From the NCBI GenBank assembly GCA_963204905.1, contig CAUJJN010000110.1, forward strand, positions 1-45,648: a stretch of DNA of 45,648 nt, in the 5' to 3' direction. How positions within the stretch are numbered: the first letter of the stretch is position 1; each line of letters starts with the position of its first letter. The translations under genes were made by a program, and so were the position numbers. Below, piece after piece: positions 7,608-15,837 of this stretch. The stretch is from Pseudomonadota bacterium (GTDB taxonomy: Bacteria; Pseudomonadota; Alphaproteobacteria; Rhizobiales; Xanthobacteraceae). A model generated the notes under the pieces. The model saw nothing but the letters and a program-made list of their open reading frames with translations. It did not search any database and had not been told where the DNA came from.

Positions 7608-8810
7608 ATGAGGGAAGCCGTCGTCATTATCGGCGCGGGGCAGGCGGGGGCGTCGGTGGCGCAGAGGCTTCGGGCGCTCGGCTATCAGGGGCGGGTCGCC
7701 CTGCTCGGCGCCGAGCCGCATCCGCCTTACCAGCGTCCGCCTCTCTCGAAAAAGTACTTGGCCGCGGAGTGGACCCGAGAGCGGCTTTGGTTGAAGCCGC
7801 CAACATTCTGGGCGGATTCCGATATCGAACTCCATCTGGGAACCGAGGTTCGTTCGGTCGATCCATATGCCCGGACCGTCGCCGCCGGGGATGAGGTCCT
7901 GCGCTGGGACAAACTGGTGTTCGCCACCGGCGCGCGGCCGCGCCCATGGCCGCCGGGGTTCGCCGGAAAGCGTCACGTCTACGAGCTTCGAAATATCGCG
8001 GATGTCGATAAACTTCGTGACGCCTTTGGCGCGGGGCGGCACATGTTGGTCGTCGGCGGCGGGTTCGTTGGCCTGGAGACCGCTGCGGTCGCGGCGTCGC
8101 ACGGTCTCTCGGTGACGGTGGTCGAACGCGCGGATCGCATTCTTGAGCGCGCGGTTGGCGAAGAAGTTTCGACCTTCCTCCGGCGGCTTCATGAAGGCCA
8201 AGGCGTACGCGTGATGGAAGGCGTGACGATCGCGAAGGTGCTTGGGAATGGAGAATTCAAGGGCGTTCAAATGACGAACGGCGACGTCGTCACGGCGGAC
8301 AGCGCCTTGGTCGGCATTGGCGTCGAACCTGATGTCGACTTGGCGCGGGCAGCGGGAATCAGCACCGACAACGGCATTGTCGTTGACGCCTTTGGCCGCA
8401 CATCGCATCCAGATATCTGGGCGGCGGGGGATTGCGCTCAATTTCCTTTCGCAGGTGGCGCCATCCGCCTGGAGAGTGTGCAGAATGCGGTCGATCAGGC
8501 CGAGGCCGTCGCCGCTGATGTGGTCGGCGCGGGGCAACCTTACGTGCCCGTTCCCTGGTTCTGGTCCGATCAATATGACGCCAAGCTTCAGATCGCGGGT
8601 TTTGCGCGGCAGGTCGATCAGACCGTGTCATTACGGACGGCGCGCGGCGAGGCGCACTGGCGATTCAGTCAGGGGACATTGGTCGCGGTTGAGGCGATCA
8701 ACGATGCGCGCGCGTTCATGGCGGCGCGCAAGCTGATGGAGCAGGGGATCGCTGTTCAGCCGGAGATGCTAACCCGCGATGGATTCGATGCGCGGGCGCT
8801 GCTGGTCTGA
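7608..8810 (+). CDS. Ferredoxin--NAD(P)+ reductase component of the ring-hydroxylating dioxygenase
   Basis: FAD-dependent pyridine nucleotide oxidoreductase that would pass electrons from NAD(P)H to a ferredoxin and on to the Rieske oxygenase. Visible motifs are the N-terminal FAD fold GAGQAG (residues 9-14), PYQRPPLSKKYL typical of BphA4/putidaredoxin-reductase-type enzymes, ATGARPR (106-112), the NAD fold GGGFVG (150-155) and WAAGDCA (271-277) for the FAD. There is no fused [2Fe-2S] domain, so a separate ferredoxin is required and none is encoded in the window. Length 400 aa is normal. The 3' end overlaps the convergent TetR gene by 42 bases. Confidence 0.9.
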   Translation: MREAVVIIGAGQAGASVAQRLRALGYQGRVALLGAEPHPPYQRPPLSKKYLAAEWTRERLWLKPPTFWADSDIELHLGTEVRSVDPYARTVAAGDEVLRWDKLVFATGARPRPWPPGFAGKRHVYELRNIADVDKLRDAFGAGRHMLVVGGGFVGLETAAVAASHGLSVTVVERADRILERAVGEEVSTFLRRLHEGQGVRVMEGVTIAKVLGNGEFKGVQMTNGDVVTADSALVGIGVEPDVDLARAAGISTDNGIVVDAFGRTSHPDIWAAGDCAQFPFAGGAIRLESVQNAVDQAEAVAADVVGAGQPYVPVPWFWSDQYDAKLQIAGFARQVDQTVSLRTARGEAHWRFSQGTLVAVEAINDARAFMAARKLMEQGIAVQPEMLTRDGFDARALLV

Positions 8811-9425
8811 TGGCGGATGCGGGAGAAGGTTCTCTCTGCTGAGAAAGCCGGAGAGGAACAGGTTCAGGCAGCGATCGGCGAGTTGCTGGGGTGAAATAAC
8901 TCCCTTGGCGCTGTACCAGGTGTAGGTCCAGTTGATCATGCCGAAGAACAGCATGGTGTCCATGTGCAGCTGCATGCGATTGGCCGCGGCTTCCGGTTGG
9001 AGCTCACAGAGGATGTCGCGCACGAAAGAAATCAGCTCGCGCTGCTTCTCCACGACCTCGCTGCGAAGCTCATCGGGCAGAAAGTCGATGCAGGTCAGCA
9101 TCACGATGTGCTTGCTGCGGGAAACGGCGTAGATTTCCAGGAAAAAGTGCAGAAGGGCGCGAAACTTCTCGATCGGCTTGATCTGCCGCTGAAGCACGGC
9201 GTGACCGCCTTCTAGCAACTGATCGACGTGCTCAATCAGCATCGTCGATAAGATGCGCTCCTTGGAATCAAAATAGTGATAAAGGCGGGATTTGGAGCAC
9301 CCGCACGCCTTGGCGATGTCGCCGATCGAGCTTGCGGCGTAGCCCCTGGTGGCGAAAACGTCCGCCGTCCGGTCGAGAATGGACTGCTGGATTGCGTCAT
9401 AGTCGCTCGAACGTGTTCGCGCCAC
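8769..9425 (-). CDS. TetR/AcrR-family transcriptional regulator
   Basis: Probable repressor of the catabolic island. The N-terminal helix-turn-helix covers about residues 33-52 (SSIGDIAKACGCSKSRLYHYF), followed by KERIL and a helical C-terminal ligand domain. I chose the GTG at 9425: AAGGAG lies 7 bases before it, and an upstream in-frame ATG at 9491 would make the protein's own operator coding. Length is 218 aa. It lies just downstream of the CoA ligase on the same strand, with operator D in the gap, which implies autoregulation. The inducer is probably a pathway substrate or its CoA ester; this is not shown by sequence. Confidence 0.88.
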   Translation of the reverse strand: MARTRSSDYDAIQQSILDRTADVFATRGYAASSIGDIAKACGCSKSRLYHYFDSKERILSTMLIEHVDQLLEGGHAVLQRQIKPIEKFRALLHFFLEIYAVSRSKHIVMLTCIDFLPDELRSEVVEKQRELISFVRDILCELQPEAAANRMQLHMDTMLFFGMINWTYTWYSAKGVISPQQLADRCLNLFLSGFLSRENLLPHPPSDQQRPRIESIAG

Positions 9426-9447
9426 CGCCGGTCTCCTTCGGTTATAA

Positions 9448-9464
9448 AACCAATCGATCGGTCT
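9448..9464. promoter_or_regulatory. TetR-type operator D (regulator promoter)
   Basis: On the minus strand this reads AGACCGATCGATTGGTT, containing the near-perfect dyad ACCGATCGATTGGT. It sits 23 bases upstream of the TetR GTG start and ends 1 base before a TATAAC element that could be its -10. It shares CGATCGATTGG with operator C. Autoregulation is the obvious reading. Confidence 0.65.
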
Positions 9465-9500
9465 TATAGAAAGGGCCGGCAGTGGGCGCAATGTGCTACG

Positions 9501-10823
9501 TCAAGACGGCATGGGCCGATGCAAAACGCGGGTGGCTTTCGCCTCGTACCGGGGAAGGGTGCCGGTGGCGTGACATTCGACCTCAATCTGAATTCCGAGA
9601 CGGGCACGCACCTCGCGCTTGATGTCCGAGAGGATCTCGTCTGGAGCACGGCCGCTTGACGGGTCGGCTTCAACCGCGACACACATCGAGCTGAGCGTCA
9701 CTCGTTCCTTGTCGACGTATATCTGCCACGCTTCCTTCACGGTTCCGGGGGTGCTGGTGATGATGTCCTCGATCTGGGAGGGGAACACTATGACGCCCTT
9801 CACCTTCAGCATGTCGTCGGTCCGGCCGATGATCCTGCCGATCCGGCGCATGCCGCGCCGTCCCGACGGACAATCGAACGGCTTCGGTGACAGCCGCACG
9901 AGATCCCGGGTGCGCCAGCGAACCACCGGCGAGGCCTGCTTGCACAGGGTTGTGATGACAATTTCTCCCACCTCGCCGGGCCCAACCGGTTTGAGCGTCT
10001 GCGGATCGAGAATCTCGGTAAGAACAGTGTCTTCATTCACCAGCTGGAGTTCGTCGTCGGCGTGGGTATATGGCGTCGACACCGCCAGGATGGGGCCTCC
10101 CGCTTCGGTGGTGCCGTAGATGTTCTGGCTCATGAAGCCATCCGGCATCTCGGCTTCGAGCTGGGCGCGAAATTCGGTCGACACGGATTGACCGCCGAGA
10201 ATTGCGGTTTTCAGCGCCCAATCGCGTTTCGGGTCGATGCCCGTCTGCTTGGCGATCGTCACCAGCGTCATCAGCCAGAGTGGCGACATGGATGCCACCT
10301 CGTAACGGTGGTCGCTCATCCATTGCGCGGCAAGTTCGCCGCGGCCCGGGCCCAGCGGAAACGTGGTGCAGTCCAGCGCGGCGAAACCGAGGTCGAGCGC
10401 CGGCCCGCCAATCCAGAGGCCGTAGCCATAACCCTGATAGGCGCGCTGTCCGCGCCGCACTCCCGCTGCCGTCAGGATTCGTGCCATCTGTCTGCGCAGA
10501 AGGCCATTGTAGTCCTCGTTCGTCTGGCCAAACAGCACCGGCAATCCGGTGGTGCCCGACGTGGCCATGAAACGCATCACCTCTTCCATCCTCACCGTCA
10601 GAAACGGGAATGGATAGCGGGCGCGCAAACTGTCTTTATCAAGGAACGGCGCGTTCAGGAGCCCGTCCGCTGCGGCGAGATCGCCGGGTTTCATCCCCGC
10701 CGCGGCGAAATGCGTCACCCAGTCCTCGCTCCGTGCCAGCCGCTCCCCAAGTTTAACGAGACGCTCCTGCTGAAGGGCCAGAATGCCTTGATAATCCAAT
10801 TGTTCGACTTGCGGATCGTGCAT
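9501..10823 (-). CDS. PaaK-like aryl/acyl-CoA ligase (adenylate-forming)
   Basis: Activates a carboxylic acid to its CoA thioester with ATP. The phosphate-binding loop ATSGTTG (residues 87-93), the motif YGTTEAGG (236-243) and the hinge region GRTDDMLKVKG (333-343) are those of the phenylacetate-CoA ligase branch, and 440 aa is the usual length. Substrates in this branch include phenylacetate, indoleacetate and 2-aminobenzoate, so the family alone does not decide. The gene diverges from the ABC transporter operon across operator C. A TTTACA/TAATAA promoter pair with an 18-base spacer flanks that operator on this strand. AGGA lies upstream of the ATG at suitable spacing. Confidence 0.88.
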   Translation of the reverse strand: MHDPQVEQLDYQGILALQQERLVKLGERLARSEDWVTHFAAAGMKPGDLAAADGLLNAPFLDKDSLRARYPFPFLTVRMEEVMRFMATSGTTGLPVLFGQTNEDYNGLLRRQMARILTAAGVRRGQRAYQGYGYGLWIGGPALDLGFAALDCTTFPLGPGRGELAAQWMSDHRYEVASMSPLWLMTLVTIAKQTGIDPKRDWALKTAILGGQSVSTEFRAQLEAEMPDGFMSQNIYGTTEAGGPILAVSTPYTHADDELQLVNEDTVLTEILDPQTLKPVGPGEVGEIVITTLCKQASPVVRWRTRDLVRLSPKPFDCPSGRRGMRRIGRIIGRTDDMLKVKGVIVFPSQIEDIITSTPGTVKEAWQIYVDKERVTLSSMCVAVEADPSSGRAPDEILSDIKREVRARLGIQIEVECHATGTLPRYEAKATRVLHRPMPS

Positions 10824-10905
10824 CGCGTGTCCTGCCCTTTGCTTCTTTTGCCTCGCCGAAGTGCACGAACACTTCCATCGAGCTTTTCTAAATCTTCCCT
10901 TTATT

Positions 10906-10922
10906 AGTTCGATCGATTGGTC
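10906..10922. promoter_or_regulatory. TetR-type operator C (ligase/transporter divergent promoter)
   Basis: AGTTCGATCGATTGGTC, lying between the ligase start (10823) and the transporter operon start (11034). On the minus strand it falls within the spacer between a -35-like TTTACA (complement of 10925-10930) and a -10-like TAATAA (complement of 10901-10906). It shares CGATCGATTGG with operator D. It could repress both the ligase and the 10-kb transporter operon. Confidence 0.65.
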
Positions 10923-11033
10923 TATGTAAAGGCCAATTGGAAAATCCCGAGCTCATTCGGCGGTGCTGGAGGCTCGTGTCGATGATGGACCAGGCAAATC
11001 CGCACTGGTTTGCAAAAAGGGAGGGAGGAAATC

Positions 11034-12191
11034 TTGAAAGGACTGTGCTTGGGCTTGCTTGCCGCGACGCTGGCCGTGACGCCGTCGCTCGCGCAAACGA
11101 AGGACGACACCGTTAAAATCGGCGTCATTGTCTCGGCCACCGGGCCCGCGGCCTCGGTCGGGGTGACACAGCAGCGCACCGTTCCGATTATGCCGAAAAC
11201 GCTCGGCGGACTCCCGGTCGAATATATCCTGCTCGATGACGCATCCGATACATCGACGACGGTCAAGCACGCCCGCAAGCTGATCCTCGAAGATAAGGTT
11301 GATGCTATTCTCGGGCCGAGCCTGACCCCAAATTCGCTGGCCTTGCTCGATGTCGTGAGCGAGCACCACGTTCCCATGGTGAGCGTCGCGGGCTCCACGC
11401 TGATCGTCGAGCCGATGGACGCCAAGCGTCACTGGGCTTTCAAGACGCCGCAGGGCGACGTGCAAATGGCCGCGGTGATCGTCGATCACATGAAGAAGAA
11501 GGGTCTGAAGTCCGCGGGCTTTATCGGCTTCAACGACGCTTACGGCGAAAGCTGGATCAAGGTCATGACGCCGCTTGCCGAAGCGGCCGGCATCAAGGTG
11601 GTGGCTTCGGAGCGCTTCCAGCGCACCGACAGTAGCGTGACGGGGCAAATCCTGCGTCTGCTCGCCGCGAAACCCGAGGCCGTCTTCATCGCCGCTTCCG
11701 GTACGCCTGCCGCCCTGCCGCAAACAACATTGGCCGAGCGTGGCTATAAGGGCATCGTCTATCAGACGCATGGCGTGGCCAATAACGACTTCCTTCGCGT
11801 CGGTGGCAAGGCTCTGGAAGGGACGTTCGTGCCGGCGGGGCCGGTGCTGGTCGCCGAGCAGTTGCCGGATTCGCATCCGGCGAAGGCGCCCGCCCTTGAT
11901 TTCATCAACCGATACGAGGCGATTCCGGGTGCCGGGGCGCGATCGACCTTCGCGGCATATTTGTGGGACTCGCAGCTTATCCTGAGTGCTGCGATCGCCA
12001 AGGCGAAAGAGAAAGCCAAGCCGGGGACCGAAGCTTTCCGCATGGCGCTGCGCGACGCGATCGAGGCAACGCGGGACATCGCCGGGCCGAACGGCGTCTA
12101 CAACATGTCGCCCACCGACCATCTCGGTCTTGATGGTCGCGCTGCGGTGATGACGCAGATTGTGGACGGCAAATGGCGGCTGGTACCCTGA
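11034..12191 (+). CDS. ABC transporter periplasmic substrate-binding protein (branched-chain amino acid/aromatic acid type)
   Basis: Type I periplasmic binding protein of the Leu/Ile/Val (Peripla_BP_6) class, which in soil bacteria often binds aromatic acids. The N-terminus is a Sec signal peptide with a Leu/Ala-rich core, probably cut after SLA-Q. Mature features include VKIGVIVSATGP and the GFIGFNDAYGESW strand. I chose the TTG at 11034 because GGGAGGAA (11023-11030) precedes it; another TTG at 11010 has no such site. Length is 385 aa. It is the first gene of the operon that includes two permease/ATPase genes and catabolic enzymes, so it probably captures the pathway's substrate. Confidence 0.88.
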   Translation: MKGLCLGLLAATLAVTPSLAQTKDDTVKIGVIVSATGPAASVGVTQQRTVPIMPKTLGGLPVEYILLDDASDTSTTVKHARKLILEDKVDAILGPSLTPNSLALLDVVSEHHVPMVSVAGSTLIVEPMDAKRHWAFKTPQGDVQMAAVIVDHMKKKGLKSAGFIGFNDAYGESWIKVMTPLAEAAGIKVVASERFQRTDSSVTGQILRLLAAKPEAVFIAASGTPAALPQTTLAERGYKGIVYQTHGVANNDFLRVGGKALEGTFVPAGPVLVAEQLPDSHPAKAPALDFINRYEAIPGAGARSTFAAYLWDSQLILSAAIAKAKEKAKPGTEAFRMALRDAIEATRDIAGPNGVYNMSPTDHLGLDGRAAVMTQIVDGKWRLVP

Positions 12192-12198
12192 CGACTGC

Positions 12199-12230
12199 GG
12201 CGGCCTGCTGTCTCGCTGACGGCGGCCGCC
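12199..12230 (+). terminator. Intercistronic hairpin after the binding-protein gene
   Basis: GGCGGCC (12199-12205) pairs with GGCCGCC (12224-12230), followed by ATTTTCATT. A stem-loop here, between the binding-protein gene and the permease gene, fits partial termination or message protection. Either would give more binding protein than membrane components. The run of T is short, so full termination is unlikely. Confidence 0.4.
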
Positions 12231-12257
12231 ATTTTCATTCGAGGATATGAGCGCTTC

Positions 12258-13292
12258 ATGAGCCTTGATATCGCGGCCATCCTGCTTCAGGACGGACTCA
12301 CCAACGGCGCTGTCTATGTGCTGCTCGCGGTCGTGCTGGTCCTGATCTTCACCGTCACGCGCATCGTGTTCGTGCCGCAGGGTGATCTGGTAGCGCTGTC
12401 TGCGTTGACGCTGGCGGATTTCGAGCTGGGCCACCGGCCCGGTATCGTCTGGATCCTTGCGCCGACCGCCGGCATCGCCCTCATTCTTGAGTTGATCGCG
12501 GCCCGCGGTCAGCTCCGGCTGATGTGGCGACCCGCGATCGAGTTCGGAATCGTGCCAGGCCTCATCATCCTGCTGGCGCTGTTTGCGGTCCCCAAGGACG
12601 CGCCGCTGTTGTGGAAGATGGTGGTGACATGCGGGTTGATCACCGTGATTGCTCCCATTCTGTATCGCATCGCATTTCAACCGATGGCAGAAGCCTCGCC
12701 GCTGGTCCTGCTGATCGCGGCTGTCGCCGTGCATTTCGGACTGACCAGCCTTGCGCTGCATATCTTCGGCGCTGAGGGTGTTCGGACCTCGGGTTTTGCG
12801 GGTACGCCCTTCGAATTTCTGGGCCAGAGCATCAGCCCGCAGACCATCGGCGTCATCGTCACGAGCCTTGTCCTGTCAGCGGCGATGTTCATCTTCTTTT
12901 CGCGCGCGCTGACGGGCAAGGCGCTGCTTGCGGCCGCGTTCAATCGTCGAGGGGCGGAGCTTGTCGGTATCAGCACTGCTCGCGCCGGCCGGATCGCCTT
13001 TCTGGTGGCAGGATTCGTCGGCGCTGTTTCCGGCCTGCTAATCGGTCCCATTACGACACTTTACTATGATTCCGGATTCCTGCTCGGCCTGAAGGGTTTT
13101 GTCGGCGCGATCGTCGGCGGCCTCGCGGTGTATCCTGTCGCGGCGGCTGGCGCGTTGCTGGTGGGCCTGATCGAGTCCTTCGCGTCGTTCTGGGTCAGCG
13201 CCTATCGCGATCTCGCGGTGTTCATGCTGATCATCCCGGTTCTGTTCTGGCGCTCGCTCGCGTCGCCCCATTTTGAAGAGGACGCGGAATGA
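12258..13292 (+). CDS. Branched-chain-type ABC transporter permease (LivH-like)
   Basis: Inner-membrane permease with about eight to nine hydrophobic segments. Features include the family's N-terminal GLTNGAVYVLLAVVLVLIF helix, the cytoplasmic loop around GKALLAAAFNRRGAELVGIS (residues 217-236) that contacts the ATPases, and the C-terminal GFVGAIVGGLAVYPVAAAGA region. Length is 344 aa, slightly longer than a typical LivH. It follows the binding-protein gene after 66 bases and overlaps the next gene by 4 bases (ATGA), so translation is coupled. Confidence 0.88.
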   Translation: MSLDIAAILLQDGLTNGAVYVLLAVVLVLIFTVTRIVFVPQGDLVALSALTLADFELGHRPGIVWILAPTAGIALILELIAARGQLRLMWRPAIEFGIVPGLIILLALFAVPKDAPLLWKMVVTCGLITVIAPILYRIAFQPMAEASPLVLLIAAVAVHFGLTSLALHIFGAEGVRTSGFAGTPFEFLGQSISPQTIGVIVTSLVLSAAMFIFFSRALTGKALLAAAFNRRGAELVGISTARAGRIAFLVAGFVGAVSGLLIGPITTLYYDSGFLLGLKGFVGAIVGGLAVYPVAAAGALLVGLIESFASFWVSAYRDLAVFMLIIPVLFWRSLASPHFEEDAE

Positions 13293-15058
13293 ACCTCGTT
13301 CTTGATCGATGGCTTCCGGTTGTCGCGTTGTGCGTGGCGTTCGGAATGGCTTGGCTTCTGTCCGACTATCAGCGCGCGGTGGCGAGCTACATCGGCATTT
13401 TCGCGATCGTCTGCGTCGGCCTCGTGCTGATGACGGGCGTGGCAGGCATGGTTTCATTCGGGCAGGCCGCGTTCGTCGGTCTGGGGGCTTATGCCACGGC
13501 CTATCTGACCACGGCGTATCAGTTTTCACCCTGGGTCGGATTGCTGTTTGCGCTTGTCGGAGTCGCAGTGGTTGCGACCCTGATCGGTCTGATGACCGTG
13601 CGCATGAGCGGGCACTATCTGGCTCTCGTGACTCTGTGTTTCTGCATCAGTTTCTATTTTCTCGTCGGAAATCTGGAGATGCTTGGCCGCTTCAATGGAT
13701 TGACCGGAATTCCGTCAATCACGCTGTTCGGATATGATTTGCGGTCGGAGTTCGCCGGATATCTTGTTGTTCTTGTCGCTCTCGCGTTGTCGACATGGTG
13801 GGTTCGACGGATTTTGAATTCGCGGGTCGGTCGCGTGATCCGCTCGCTGCGCACCGGGTCGCTGATCGCGGAGACGTTTGGTGCGAGCGCCTATCGGCAT
13901 CGCTTGATTGCGTTTGTCGTCGCCGCGGTTCTCTCCGCGTTGTCCGGTTGGCTTTACGCTCATCTCCAGCGCTTCTTGAATCCGACGCCGTTCGGCGTGC
14001 AGATGAGTCTTGAATATCTGTTCATGACCGTGATCGGCGGAAGCGCCAGCGTCTGGGGAGCCGTCCTCGGCGCGGGTCTGGTGACGTTGCTCAAGCAGGA
14101 ACTCCAGTCGCTGCTGCAACCGCTGTTCGGTGCGACGACTCGGCTTGAAATGCTGGTGTTTGCAGCCGTCATCGTCGTGGTGCTGATCAAGGCGCGACGT
14201 GGCCTGTGGCCTTTCATCGCGCACTTTTTGCCACCCTCGGGGTCGCACCAGACCATTGTGGCGGAGACGCTGGCGGATCGCCGCCAGAAGCCGAACAGAG
14301 GTGTCGTTCTGCTCGCGGCTGACCAGCTCACGCGCAACTTTGGCGGGCTCGTCGCAGTGGATCGCGTCAGCTTCGAGGTTCGCGCGGGTGAGATCCTTGG
14401 TTTGCTCGGACCGAACGGCGCCGGAAAGTCCACCCTGTTCAATCTTTTGACGGGAGTGATCGAGCAAACTGCAGGTCAGATACGCTTGCTCGGGAGACCT
14501 CAGCCGCACGTCTCGTCGCGCGCCATGTGCCGCAGCGGCGTGGCCCGTACGTTTCAACATGTCAAGCTTGTCTCCGACATGACACTGATCGAAAATGTTG
14601 CGATCGGAGCGACGCACCTGGGACATGCAGGCCTGGCCGCCGCGACCCTGCGACTGGATCGGGCCGAGGAGCGTCGTCTCCTCTCATGGAGCATGCAGCT
14701 GTTGGAGCAGGTCGGCCTCGCCGACAAGGCGTGGGAGATGGCCGGATCACTGCCGCTTGGGCACCAGCGCATTCTGGAGATCGCGCGAGCTCTGGCCGCC
14801 GATCCCGTGCTGTTGTTGCTTGACGAACCAGCCGCCGGCCTGCGCGCCAACGAGAAGGCCGAGCTGGCGCAGCTCCTCTGTCGGTTGCGCGACGATGGAC
14901 TTGGTGTGCTGTTGGTGGAGCACGACATGGAGTTTGTCTCGATCGTTGCCGATCGTCTGATGGTGATGAATTTCGGAAAGCTGATCGCATATGGTGCGCC
15001 TGCCGAGGTGCGGGCCGATCGAGCGGTTCAGGAAGCCTATCTCGGAGTTGCTGCGTGA
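13289..15058 (+). CDS. Fused ABC transporter permease-ATPase (LivM-LivG fusion)
   Basis: Residues 1 to about 310 are a LivM-type permease with multiple membrane segments and the motif VSFGQAAFVGLGAYATAY. Residues about 340-589 are a LivG-type ATPase with Walker A GPNGAGKS (374-381), a LivG-like signature LPLGHQR, Walker B LLLLDEP (Asp512) and the switch His in LVEHDM. A charged linker of about 30 residues joins the two. This fusion is known in a minority of branched-chain-type systems of soil bacteria. Translation is coupled to both neighbours by 4-base overlaps. It works with the separate LivF-like ATPase at 15055. Confidence 0.9.
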   Translation: MNLVLDRWLPVVALCVAFGMAWLLSDYQRAVASYIGIFAIVCVGLVLMTGVAGMVSFGQAAFVGLGAYATAYLTTAYQFSPWVGLLFALVGVAVVATLIGLMTVRMSGHYLALVTLCFCISFYFLVGNLEMLGRFNGLTGIPSITLFGYDLRSEFAGYLVVLVALALSTWWVRRILNSRVGRVIRSLRTGSLIAETFGASAYRHRLIAFVVAAVLSALSGWLYAHLQRFLNPTPFGVQMSLEYLFMTVIGGSASVWGAVLGAGLVTLLKQELQSLLQPLFGATTRLEMLVFAAVIVVVLIKARRGLWPFIAHFLPPSGSHQTIVAETLADRRQKPNRGVVLLAADQLTRNFGGLVAVDRVSFEVRAGEILGLLGPNGAGKSTLFNLLTGVIEQTAGQIRLLGRPQPHVSSRAMCRSGVARTFQHVKLVSDMTLIENVAIGATHLGHAGLAAATLRLDRAEERRLLSWSMQLLEQVGLADKAWEMAGSLPLGHQRILEIARALAADPVLLLLDEPAAGLRANEKAELAQLLCRLRDDGLGVLLVEHDMEFVSIVADRLMVMNFGKLIAYGAPAEVRADRAVQEAYLGVAA

Positions 15059-15837
15059 CCACTCTGCTCAAGCTTTCGAACTTCTCCGTCCGATATCATC
15101 GGGTCATTGCACTCGACCGTGTATCGCTCGAGGTTCGCGAGGGCGAGGTGACCACCGTGATCGGGCCGAATGGCGCCGGCAAAACCTCTCTCGTCAACGC
15201 GGTGATGGGTCTCCACCCCAGCGACGGCGAACTGAGTTTTCCTTTTGCCAGGGATGCCGCCCGCTCGACCGAGGCGCGGGTCCGGGCCGGCATCGCGCTT
15301 GTTCCGGAAACGCGCGATCTGTTCGGTCCGATGACTGTCGCTGACAATCTTCGGCTTGGCGCCTACGTGCATCGCAATCTTGGAACTCGCGATGCGGACG
15401 CGCGAATGAAAGCGGTGTTCGCGCAGTTTCCTCGGCTTGAGGAGCGGCGCAAGCAACTGGCGCAGACTCTGAGCGGCGGCGAGCGTCAGATGCTCGCCCT
15501 TGGTCGGGCTCTGATGCTTCGGCCACGCCTCCTGCTGCTGGACGAACCAAGCCTGGGATTGGCTCCGCTCATCGTGGCCGAGATATTTAGGGTCATTGAA
15601 CGCCTGCGCGCGGATGGGGTGTCCATTCTTCTGATTGAGCAGAACGCCCGTGCTGCGCTCAAGATCGCTGATCGGGCGTATGTGCTGGAGAACGGTACGG
15701 TCCAACTGGAAGGGGCCGCATCCGAGATTGCCGCCGATCCCCGCGTCGTTGCCAGCTACCTCGGGCTCGGAGCCTCGTCTGCGGATTCTGCCCGGCCGGG
15801 CGCCGCCGCCAACATCAGCATGGGAGTCAGCGCGTGA
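15055..15837 (+). CDS. ABC transporter ATP-binding protein (LivF-like)
   Basis: Second ATPase of the importer. Walker A GPNGAGKT is at residues 37-44, the signature LSGGE at 139-143 and Walker B LLLLDEP at 160-166 (Asp163), with LLIEQN as the switch region. Its 260 aa is slightly above the usual LivF length because of a C-terminal tail rich in Ala, Ser and Gly. It overlaps the fused permease-ATPase by 4 bases (GTGA; GTG start) and the following oxidase gene by 4 bases. That ties uptake and catabolism into one transcript. Confidence 0.9.
   Translation: MTTLLKLSNFSVRYHRVIALDRVSLEVREGEVTTVIGPNGAGKTSLVNAVMGLHPSDGELSFPFARDAARSTEARVRAGIALVPETRDLFGPMTVADNLRLGAYVHRNLGTRDADARMKAVFAQFPRLEERRKQLAQTLSGGERQMLALGRALMLRPRLLLLDEPSLGLAPLIVAEIFRVIERLRADGVSILLIEQNARAALKIADRAYVLENGTVQLEGAASEIAADPRVVASYLGLGASSADSARPGAAANISMGVSA

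Noticed and set aside
10953-12761. Long minus-strand open frame (602 codons) across the transporter genes
   Set aside because: It lies opposite genes with clear signal peptide, membrane segments and motifs, has low-complexity Arg/Asp/His-rich translation, and is expected by chance from strong GC bias in the third codon position.
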